From Mrakia gelida (taxonomy: Eukaryota > Basidiomycota > Tremellomycetes > Cystofilobasidiales > Mrakiaceae): a stretch of DNA of 64,000 nucleotides. Numbering within the stretch: position 1 is the stretch's first letter; each line of letters begins with the position of its first letter. The notes beneath the pieces are model-generated. The model was not told the DNA's origin, ran no database searches, and saw only the letters and a list, made by a program, of their open reading frames with translations. The DNA is taken from NCBI GenBank assembly GCA_024345305.1, contig BRON01000002.1:1116001-1180000 (forward strand), in the 5' to 3' direction. The translations under genes and the position numbers were made by a program. Of the stretch, positions 12,039-21,627 are shown piece after piece.

Positions 12039-12788
12039 CGAGATCAGAGAGAAAGACTAGGAAGAAAGAGAGAGGGCCGAAAGATGATGTGCTCCTAGGA
12101 GATGAAGACGATGCTAGTGATCTGTCTGTGAGGGCCAACAAGGAAGATGAGTCAGCAGGAGAATCTTCTCTTGAAAGCGACCAGAGGTGGTGGAGGGGAT
12201 CGGAGAGGAGGAGTCGAGCGAGATAATGGGGGCTGAACAACATTCGAGAAGAGCTAAACTAGAGCGGCGTATGTATGGATATGCTGGTAGTCTATAGAGG
12301 ACTTCCCGGAGCCCTGAAGCTAGTCCCGTCGAAGAGAGATGGGGGAGGAAGGAGGGAAGGGAAGGGAGGAGGTGGCGAGCTCGACGAAGCTCACTCCGTC
12401 CGTAGGACGGCTCAGAGCGTCTACTCTTCTTCTCTGACGTCGAACGGGGTTCCAAGACAGTTCTTCGATATATGAAAGGAGGGGAAGCAGTCGTATATAG
12501 GGGTATAACGAAGGGGAAGGGGAAGAAAGAAGGGAAGGAAAAGCGGGCGAGCAGGGAAGCCTTGGTCGCTCTCGATGCTGCACGAACGAAGAAGCGATGG
12601 GGTTGGACGAGGAAGAAGATACACACCAGGAGAAAGATGCGATGGCGATGATGTATGAGAAGAGGAACGAGTCTGGAAAAGTTGATGGTCGTGGTTGGAG
12701 AGCGACCTTCCTCACCCCTCCTCCTCTCTCCTTTTGCTGGCTGGGAAGGCGAAGTCGTCGAGCTCACCCTAACGACGACACCCTCAAC
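12039..12788. promoter_or_regulatory. Divergent promoter region of MPE1 and the p24 gene
   Basis: About 750 bp between two divergently transcribed starts (12038 minus, 12789 plus). A TATA-like stretch (GTATATAGGGGTATA) lies near 12490. No coding frame is supported on either strand. Confidence 0.4.
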
Positions 12789-14236
12789 ATGCGCTCCAAT
12801 CTTGCTTCGGTTCTTCTTCTTCTCCTCTTACCTTTAACTCAAGCTCTCCACTTCTACCTCGACGCGAACGAGCAAAAATGCTTCATGGAGGAGCTACCAG
12901 TGGATACGATCGTCGAAGGTTCGTGAACTCCTTCCCCTTCCTCCCTTCCCCTCGAGCTAACGACCTCTCTGGATCTCGTTGCTCTTCAGGTCACTACGCT
13001 GCTTTGGAATGGTCTGAGATGGTTCAGGATTTCCAGGCCAACAACGACGTAGGCATTCAGGTCACAGTAGTCGTGAGTTCCAACAGACAGACAGCTCATC
13101 ACACGTCCCCTTCGATGAGCTCGTTCTTCCCAGCCTCGATAGATATCAGCAGCTAACCCTCTTCTCTTCAATACGGGTCGATGCGAGCAGGAAGTCGAGA
13201 CTAGCCATACGGTCGTCAACACTCGAGGTCCCTCAGATGGGAGGTTCACGTTCACGTCGCATGAAGCGTGAGCTCAACCTCTCCTTCCGTCCCCTCCCCT
13301 TCCCTTCGGTTCTCTCTCGTCGCCCTTCTTCGCACCCACACGAGCTGATCACTTCTCTCCTCACCTCAGTGGGGACCACAAGATCTGCCTACAAACGAAC
13401 AAGACCGGAACATGGCTGGAAGGATCGCACGTCAAGATGTTAGTCGAACCTCCTCCTCCCTCCCTCCATCTCCTTCCCTTTCCCTCGTCGACCTTCGGCC
13501 CAGCCCAACCCTACCTCCCTCCCCCTCCCTCTTCTTATCGTTCTCTCTCCCTCCACAGGTACCTCGACCTAGCAGTTGGATCCTCACGTCACGACGCAGA
13601 GTTCGTTTCCTTTCCCCCCTCCCTCCTTCCGCGTCCTGCCTGCTCGTCGTCCCACCTCGTGGCTCATGCTCACCGCGTCCCCTCCCCTTCCTCTTTTCTC
13701 GTGGTTCGTTCGAACAGAGGCGACCGTGAACATCTCTCGGACCTAGCTTCCAAGATCGCAGACCTCAACAAGAAGGTCGCTTCGATTCGACAGGAGCAGC
13801 AGTTCCAGAGAGAGGTGCGTCGAAGTCGACTCACTTTGGCGTCGCCCACCCGCCGCTCCTTCGCCGTTCTTCTCGCGTTGCATGCGAGTCCTGATCTTTC
13901 CCTCTCTCTTGCTCTTTCTCTCTCCTCCCCACCCTCTCGCCTCCCCCCTTCCCCAGACCGAAGCCATGTTCAGAGACCTCTCGGAAACGACCAACTCGCG
14001 AGCCGTCTGGTGGAGTGCGCTGCAGATCCTGGTGATCATCGCGACGTGTTACTGGCAGACGAAGACGCTGAGGGTGAGTCCGAACCCCGTTTTCTGGTTC
14101 CTTTTCCAGTTTGCGACGAGCGAAGGAAAAGAAGACGCGTCGCTGTCGACGAACGAATTCGACCCGAGCTGACCTTCGTTCTCGTTTCGCCCTCGTGCTT
14201 TCGCAGAAATTCTTCTCGGAGAAACGGTTACGCTAG
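12789..14236 (+). CDS. p24 family (emp24/GOLD) cargo receptor
   Basis: Type I membrane protein of COPI/COPII vesicles that sorts cargo between ER and Golgi. About 220 residues from eight exons. A signal peptide (ASVLLLLLLPLTQA) is followed by the GOLD domain beginning LHFYLDANEQKCFMEELP, with two Cys expected to form a disulfide (EQKCF and DHKICL). Then come a coiled coil (SDLASKIADLNKKVASIR, EQQFQRE), one membrane span (WWSALQILVIIATCYW) and a short basic cytosolic tail, KFFSEKRLR, with the FF motif used for COPII binding. The N-terminal EQKCFMEELPVDT wording resembles the Erp1/5/6 (alpha) branch more than Emp24 or Erv25, though I am less sure of the subfamily. Start at 12789 is the first Met of the signal peptide. 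Confidence 0.9.
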
Positions 14237-14427
14237 TGGAGCCGAGGAAAGGGGTGTTGAGTTTGCTTGGGGTTTCTTAGTTTTGAGAGCTGAGGATCCA
14301 TGGCAGGTCTGCTTTTGTTTCGACGAGCAAGACGAATCGCGTTCTCGTCCCGTCTCTCGCTCCGCCCGCGAACCCAAGAAACCCAACCTTAGATCTAATA
14401 CAACCCAACCCAGCTCAACCCCACCGT

Positions 14428-14444
14428 CCCCCCCCCCCCCCCCC
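14428..14444 (+). repeat. Oligo-C tract (17 C)
   Basis: Uninterrupted run of 17 C between the convergent p24 and dioxygenase genes, just 3' of both stop codons. Similar runs occur at 8769-8785 and 58411-58428, and as G on this strand at 14751-14762. The exact length is prone to sequencing error. Confidence 0.8.
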
Positions 14445-14455
14445 GCCCCTTCTCT

Positions 14456-16111
14456 TCACTTCCCATCCATCCTCCTCTGCTCCTCCTTATACCACCGTTC
14501 CATAACATGCCTGTGACTCCTACTCGTCCCCCTCCAACTACTCACCCCGTACGTCTCCTCCTCCTCCACGGTCAGATCTCCAATTCTAATCTCGCTCACC
14601 ACCTCTCCCGCCTTCGAGCTTGTCGCCCACGGGATGAGGTGGAGGGGGATGGGGACGACGCGTTTTTCGAGATCGGGGGAGAGGAAGAAGGGGATGGAGT
14701 AGCGAGGGAGGGAGAGGGGGTTGTGGTTTGGGAGGACGCTGTAGACGCGAGGGGGGGGGGGGTTAGTTTGGGGAGGGCGGAAGAAAGGGAAACAAGGGAG
14801 CGTCGGACCAACCGATGAGTCGTAGAAGGATAGAGGTTCGAGGAGAGATGAGTGATTTGTTGGCCTATGTTGCAGACGAAGGAGGGTACGGGCAGAGGTG
14901 GGGCGTCGATCCAGGTGCCGTCCCATCTGGCAAACGAACGAAACAAAACGAGAAGAACGACGCGTCGAGAAACGAGAGTCAGCTCAGACGAACGAAGGGT
15001 GTCTCTCCCTTTCTCTCCCAACCAAACCCCAGCCCTAAAGCCAGATTTCGACCCACCTCTGCACCTGCAACCCCCCAATCTCATCCTGCTGCAAGATCGT
15101 CAACCCTCCTCCATCCCGATGGGCACCCACCCCAAACTCCCCCTCCTTGGGCTTCGCTTCCTCCCCATCGATGCTCGCTCCTTTTCCGACGCAGGGGTAG
15201 CGGACGATCTTCATTCGAGCGTGGGGTTGGGGGGAGAAGACGTCCATGACGAGGGTGTTGATGAGGTCTTCGTTGGACGACGAAGAAGAAGAGGAGGGAG
15301 GGAGGAGGGTTTCGGCGATGGCTCGAGTGAGGACGAGGGAGAGAGCGAGGAGGTGGGTGTGGTAGGTGATGGTTGATTCCTCTGTGATGAAATTGAAAGA
15401 GGTGTGGGCGAGGTCAGCGCTGAGGCTGGTGATAGAGATTTTGAGAGAGAAAGCGACGCGATGTCGAGCTCAGACCAACGACTCACTGAAGCCGGGCAAG
15501 ATCTCCACGGGGAGCCACTGATTAGGTCCTTGGAGGTTGAGGAAGAGAGGTGATGTGGGTCCAGCGTTGGGGTGAGGTGGTCGTTCAGGTCCTAGATCAA
15601 TCTGCGAGTCCATCAAAAGAGAGCGAACGACGAGGCGAGGTGAGCTCGGAGATCACGTTTTCTCGTTTCCTCTCGAGACAACGAAGTTACTCGTGCTCAC
15701 GAACCTGATCTCTAAGATCTGACTTCCCGAAGGTAGTCTCCGTTTTGAAAGTCGAGTATCCTCGGAAATGAGGCGAGTTGGATTGATCTATAAGCAGTCT
15801 GCGAAAGGCGAAGGGAGGGGATGGTGAGCTCGCTCGTGTCCGTCCGAGTCATCAACGTCGACGTCTCTAGCAGCTCTTGCTGACCTAGTTTCGAGAGGGA
15901 GATCAAAGAACCGTTTGGCATTCCTTCCCATCTCTTGGAAGAGGTCTGTGGGGACTGCTTCCTCGAAGTCTACGAGGTAGAAAAAGCCGACGGTCGAGAG
16001 GGTGTGTTGGAGAGTCGAGAGGAAGAGAGGGGCGGTATCCGGGTCGCTGAGCTGCTTGTACGAGAGGATCGGGAGTCCGTCGGTCGCTGAGAGAGTAGGG
16101 GCTGGAGACAT
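14456..16111 (-). CDS. 2-oxoglutarate/Fe(II)-dependent dioxygenase (isopenicillin N synthase-like)
   Basis: Non-heme iron dioxygenase that uses 2-oxoglutarate and O2. The N-terminal DIOX_N part (DGLPILSYKQL, LSTVGFFYLVDF, AKRFFDLPLETR) precedes a FRGYSTFKTET stretch. The 2OG-FeII core shows the iron HxD in GAHRDGGGLTILQ, the distal His in STTHRV and the 2-oxoglutarate-binding RxS in RYSIPFF. Start ATG at 16111, stop at 14456, several introns. One intron (14,7xx region) contains a 12-nt C run as its pyrimidine tract, and joining across it restores HRVLPNHNPLS, as expected for the family. Its substrate cannot be predicted; fungal members include flavonol-synthase-like and gibberellin-oxidase-like enzymes. 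It is transcribed divergently from the ZNG1-like gene, with 206 bp between starts. Confidence 0.88.
14751..14762 (-). repeat. Oligo-C tract (12 C, minus strand) in a dioxygenase intron
   Basis: Twelve G on the plus strand, so 12 C on the sense strand of the minus-strand gene, just before the TCTACAG acceptor. Confidence 0.75.
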
Positions 16112-16317
16112 GGTTCGTCTGAGGGGTATTGTGGTTGGAGGAGAAGGAGTCAGAAGGAAAGGAATGAGCGCTCAAAGGAAAGACAGGGTCGAAGGTGTCA
16201 TCTCGGGCAGCAGCGAGAGCTCGACGCTCGACACAGCCGTCTCTCTCCTCCCGTTCGAAGCTCACAGACTTCGACTCCTCCCTCCAGCACCCACCCATCA
16301 CCTCGACAAACTCCAAC

Positions 16318-18114
16318 ATGAGCTTTTCAGATTCAGATGATGACATGCCTCCGTATGTGCTAGCTCTCCTTCGAGCTCCCTCCTCGTTCAGCCCACTGAT
16401 CAGCTTCTCCTTCTTCCCTCTCCCACCTCCCTCCCAGAGTTCTCGTCGGAGCGAAGGTCCCTCTCACGCTCCTCACAGGGTACCTCGGAGCAGGGAAGAG
16501 CACCTTGATCCAGTAAGTCTGTCAGCCTCAGATGTAGAGACTCCCAAGCTGACCCTCGGTTTGCAGGTACATCTTGAACGAGGAGCATGGACGAAGAATC
16601 GCCGTCATCATGAATGGTGAGCTCGACCTCTCCCTGCCTCCCCTCGCCTCCTAATCTGAAGCTGATGAAGATCTTCTCCCTCGTCTTCTCGCTTTACAGA
16701 GTTCTCCGACACAGCAGACATCGAAGGTTCGCCCCGGATCGCTGTCTTCCTCAACCTCTCCTTCCTTCAATTCGAGCTCGAGCTCACCACCTTCGCCACC
16801 TCCCTCCCCCCTTGTTTCTTAAGCTCGAGCGATTTCTATCCAATCCCCCACGGGCGCAACCACCACTCCTCTCCTCACCCTCCCCAACGGCTGCCTCTGC
16901 TGCTCCTCTCGCGACGACGGTTTCGCTGCCATCCAGGAAATGGTCGCTCAACGAGGAGCGTTCGACTACATCATCCTCGAAACAACAGGGCTCGCTGATC
17001 CTGGTCCCATCGCCGAAACCTTCTGGAGGAATGAAGAGTGGGATGCTGATGTGCGCTTGGATGGAGTCGTTACGGTCGTGGACGGGATGTGGGGGCTGAA
17101 GGTGAGTTTTTTTAGTACGACGCGAGAAGAGAGAAGAGCTCGTTCCTTTGATCTCGAACTGACCTCCTCTGCCTTTCCTTTGCCTCTGCAGCAAATGAAG
17201 GAGAAACCAGAGGTGGAAGGGGAGCCTACTGAGTGGGAGAAGTGAGTCGGTCTGCAAAATTGACAGCTCTGAGAGCCGTCGTTCCACTTTCCTGACTCAT
17301 CGGTCAACCTCTCCGCGTCCCTCGTTCCCTCGTTCTTCGTTCTCTCAGACAAATCGCTTGTGCGGACGTCCTTCTCCTTAACAAGATCGATGACGCCTCT
17401 TCGGAAGTCATCTCGGAAACCGAGTCGGCCATCAGGTTCGTTCGTTTCTGGCGCCTCACAGGTCCGCTCGCGTTCGTTTCCCTCGCCTCTGACCTTCGTG
17501 CCTCCCTCGTCGCTTCGTTCGCCAGATCCATCAACTCCCACGCGCCCCTCCACAAAACCAACCGCTCCGTGATCGACCTCTCTGCGATCTTGGACCTCAA
17601 AGCCTACTCCCCCAACCCCAACTCCAATCCTCTCGTTCCTTCTCTCCCTTCAGCAGCATCAAGTTTATCAGCCACACCCTCAACTTCAACCTCCCATCCT
17701 CACTCGCACGACGACCACGCTCCTCACGCCCCTCATCCACCTCAGCACTCCAGCATCTCCTCCCTCCTCGTTCCTCTCCCTTCCTTATCCCCAGACGAGT
17801 TCGCTCTCTTCCTCAAGAACATCCAAGTCCTCCTCTGGGCTCCGGAAACCCTCCTCCCTCCAGACGCGTCGCCGTCGGACGAGTCGAGAGTGATCCCGGA
17901 GACTCTGCGGCTGAAGGGGATCGTTTGGAACTCCGAGGAAGGAGCAGCGGGGGGAGAGGAAGATCGGATACGAGGGTGGGTGATCCAGGGTGTGAGAGGG
18001 GTGTACGAGGTTGAGGAGATCAAGAGCGGAGAGAAGGAGGAGGGAGGGGAGGGAAAGGTCGTCGTTGTTGGAAGAGGGTTGGAAGGGGTGGGACCGAAGC
18101 TTTGGAAGGTTTGA
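16318..18114 (+). CDS. ZNG1: CobW/COG0523 GTPase, ZNG1-like zinc metallochaperone
   Basis: G3E-family GTPase. Eukaryotic Zng1 proteins hand zinc to methionine aminopeptidase. Visible: an acidic N-terminus (MSFSDSDDDMPP, joined by splicing to VLVGAKVPLTLLTGYLG), Walker A GYLGAGKST, the metal-binding CxCC motif in LPNGCLCCSSRDDG, switch region ILETTGLADPGPI, and guanine-specificity LLNKIDD. A His-rich linker (HPHSHDDHAPHAPHPPQH) separates the GTPase from the CobW C-terminal domain (LRLKGIVWNSEEG, GWVIQGVRGVYEVEE). The start at 16318 gives the acidic tail typical of Zng1, where the MetAP-binding motif normally sits, although no clear CPELVP-like motif is present. Stop at 18112-18114. ZNG1 function is inferred from motif content; other COG0523 metal chaperones are possible. 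Confidence 0.85.
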
Positions 18115-18430
18115 GTACGTATCGCATCTAATCTATCGTCTGACCTTATCTTCGATGCTGCGCGCAAGAACAAAAAAGCGGAGAAATTTATCTCAAGAAG
18201 AAACGGATCAGCTCGGCGAGTCCTCCGAGCTCGAAGCTCGCTCTCGCTCTCGATTTCTCCTTCCTTCGCACCTTCCTTGGAACATCCATCTTCTCGTCTC
18301 CTTCCGTCCTTCCTTCAAACTCAAGCCGGCGGTACATTCTCGGCCCCTACTCAACAAACACCCTTCCCTTCCTCCCATCAACCTAACCTTCCAACCTCCA
18401 ACCACAACCACAAAACGAACACGAACTAAA

Positions 18431-21243
18431 ATGACTTCCTCCAACGCTCCTCCCCTCGTCTCCCCCCGTTCCTCCTCCCTCTTCCCAGGTCGACACGCCC
18501 TCACCACCCCGCTCGCTCGCCTCGCTGGAGCTCCTCCTCCTCTCGCGAGGGACAAGAGCTACTTCGTTCATCCCGAGGAGGTCGAGGGAAGACTTTTCCT
18601 GGGGTTCGGTGCGTTCCTCAGCAAACCGGGCAAAAGGCTGAAAGGGAGCTCGAAGCTGACCTTTCCCTTTCGTTTTCGCTTTTGGGGTTGGGGTTGGAAC
18701 CAGACTGCTCCACTCAAGCTCTCAAGGTCGTAGCTGTGAACGAGTCCCTTCAGGTCGTAGCTGAGGCCAAGGTGGATTTCAGTGATGAGATTCCGAGGTT
18801 TGGGTGAGCTCGTTCGTTCGAAGGAGATCTCGAGGTCGGAAGGTCGAACGAAGTCTGACGACCTCGCTTGCTTTTCATTGCTTGCTCGCAGAACTAAGTC
18901 AGGAGTTCTTCTCGGACCTGGAGGAGTCGTCAACGCTCCTGTTGAGATGTACATCGAAGCTCTTGACCTCTTGATGGAGAAACTGAAGAAGAGGTGAGCT
19001 CGACATCTCGTTCCTCCGCCCGAGATCTTCGCGTTCGTTCCGAGAACTGACCATCTCTCCCTCTCTTTTTGCCTCTTCGCCTTCGCAGCGACTTCCCCTT
19101 CTGGAAAGTCTCCGCCATCAGTGGAGCCGGTCAACAACACGCTCTCGTCCTCTTCTCCCACCTCGCTCCCACCATCCTCTCCCCTTCGCACATCTCCCCT
19201 CTCCTCCCTCTCGCCTCCCAAGTCCTCGAAGCCTTCTCCTCCCCTCTCGTCAGCAACTGGCAGGATAGCTCAACCACCGCGGAGTGCCTCGAACTCGAGG
19301 CTGCTCTTCCCGGAGGGAGGGAGGAGATGGCGCGGATCACTGGATCGAAAGCGCACGAGAGGTTCACGGGGCCTCAGGTGTTGAAGGTCGTAAAGAACCA
19401 AAAGGAGGTTTGGAAGAATACTTCTAGGGTGGGGATCGTGAGCAGTTGGTTGGCTACGATGCTGTGTCTTGATGGGGAGGTGAAGGGGATCGACGAGTCG
19501 GATTCGTGTGGGATGGATCTGTTCGAGTGAGTCGTCGCTTCTCCCTCTATCTTCCTCCCTTCGTCGCTCACCTCGTCTCCTCAAAGCTGACCCCAAACCT
19601 CGCACCTCTCTTCATTTCCCAGCATTCCCTCCCGAACCTTCAACTCAACCCTCTGCTCAGCGGCTTCCCAATCTTCCTCGCCAGACGAACTCCTCGCCAA
19701 ACTCGGAAAGGTCGAGCTCGATCCGTCTCGCGTCGTCGGACACATCGGACAGTACTTTGTTGATCGATATGGATTCGACAAGAACTGCTGCGTTGCGCCT
19801 TTTACGGGAGATAACCCGAGTACGCTGCTCAGTTTCTCGCTCAGTCCGTGAGTACCCCTTCGCTTCGGTTTCTTCGCTTTCTCTCGTTCCCGTGATTCTT
19901 TGCTGACACCTCGCCCGCTTCTTCGACGTGCTGTTCTTTGCGACCATCAGTGGTGATGCTATCGTCTCGCTGGGAACATCGGATACCGTCCTGCTCGCTT
20001 CGGTGAGTGAAGGGGATGAAACGAACCTTCGACGCGTCCTGGCCTTGCTCTCGAACTGACGCCCATCTCTGCCTTTCCAGAACCACTACCAACCCTCCCC
20101 AGACTTCCACGTCTTTTCTCACCCCGCCGGAGACTCTCCCGATGGCTCTCGTCGATACATGGCCATGTGAGTGCCATCTTCTTGTCGACATCGAACCTCA
20201 CGCGTCGAAACTGACGACCTTCCTTCGATTCGTCCCTCTTCAGGCTCTGCTACAAGAACGGATCGCTCCCGTACGTCATCTCACCTCCTTCTTTCCTTTT
20301 CTGTACCGTGCTGACTCGCCTTCACCCCTTTTACAGTCGAGAACGACTCCGAAACGAATTCTGCTCCGGCTCTTGGGACGACTTCAACGCCTCCATCCTC
20401 GCCACTCCTCTCCCCACCCCTTCCTCCATCACGACCTTCAACTTCGACAAACCCGAGATCATTCCTCCTGCCGTTCACGGAACTCACGTCTTCAGAGCTG
20501 GCAAGAGACTCGGCGGAGGCGAGGCGGACCTGTCGGAGGCAGAGAAGAAGGAGTGCGTGAGGAGGGGGGTGGAGAGTCAGTTCTTGAGCTTCAGGGCGCG
20601 GGTGAAGGGTGTACTTGGTGGAGAGGGCGGGGGGTCGGAAGGGAGGCTGAAGAGGGTGTTCGTTGCGGGAGGAGGGTCGGTGAAGTGAGTTTTGTCTCGA
20701 GGAGTTTCGTTCGACGCGTCTTTGGGCTATCGTTGACGCCGCTTCCTCCCTCTGCTCGCAGCCCCGTCATCACAAGTCTTCTCTCGGATATCTTGGGTGA
20801 GCCTCGCTTCGAATCAGCCTCTCCTTTTGAACGAGAACTAATGACGCGTCGCTCCTCCCTCTTTCTCACTTCTCTCCTCAGGTTGCCCCGTCTTCGTCGC
20901 CTCCGGTTCCGCTCAAGGATGTGCTATCGGGGCCTCCTATCGAGCAGCTGTGAGTCGCTCTCTCACCCTTACACCTCTCGAGCTCCGGCTGACTCTTCTC
21001 CTTCTCTCTCGATCCTTCCTTCTCTCGCAGTGGTCGTTCAAGAAACTCACCTCGCCCGATATCGACTTCGACGACCTCGTCAACCAAGCCAAGACCGGAA
21101 GTCTGCATGGCTCGTCGACCGACCAAGGGATGAAGCTCGTCGCTGAGCCTGATCATAGCAAGTTCGAGGCGTACGGGAAGGTTCTGGGCGAGTGGGAGAA
21201 GATGGAGGAGGAGGTGATCCGGGTTTGCGGTGCTGAGAAGTAA
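18431..21243 (+). CDS. XKS1: D-xylulokinase (FGGY carbohydrate kinase)
   Basis: Phosphorylates D-xylulose to xylulose 5-phosphate, feeding pentoses into the pentose phosphate pathway. Twelve exons. The N-terminal FGGY domain starts LFLGFDCSTQALKVVAV (phosphate loop) and contains ISGAGQQHALVLF, the xylulokinase version of the substrate region, and SNWQDSSTTAECLELE. The C-terminal domain has CCVAPFTGDNPSTLL, the second phosphate loop SLGTSDTVLLA, an adenosine motif AGGGSVNPVI and the closing GCAIGASYRAAW. The ATG at 18431 gives a roughly 60-residue N-terminal extension (Ser/Pro/Ala-rich) before the kinase fold, longer than in yeast Xks1; targeting is unclear. Same strand as ZNG1 (317 bp upstream) and the GH5 gene downstream. 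Confidence 0.93.
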
Positions 21244-21627
21244 TATATTTAGCAGGATCTATGGCTGTTTCTCGTAGTCTCGAGAGAAGCAAAGACATAG
21301 AGAGGCATCACCCGGGCTGGAAATCGATGAGAGCGAAGAGAACGAAAGGAAGGCACGAAAGCAACGTCGACGCGAAATCAAACTCGACGCGACGCCGACG
21401 CTCGATCCTCGCCTCCTTCCTTCCCTGTCCTTCCTCCCTCACCCCTTCCTGCGACAAAACGCCGGCCTGTCCTTCCGAGATGCGTCCAGCGGTGTCTGTT
21501 GATCATTCCTTGGACCAGGAAAATCGACGCTTGCAGACGGAGCGGTTTCCACCGAGCTCCGAACTTGCTCCGCTTTTACTCTTTTCCTCTTCCTTCCCTC
21601 CAACAACCAGCATCTCACTCATCGAAC
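21244..21627 (+). other. Intergenic region, XKS1 to GH5 gene
   Basis: 3' flank of the xylulokinase gene and promoter or leader of the GH5 gene. The plus strand is pyrimidine-rich close to the GH5 start. No other feature seen. Confidence 0.5.
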
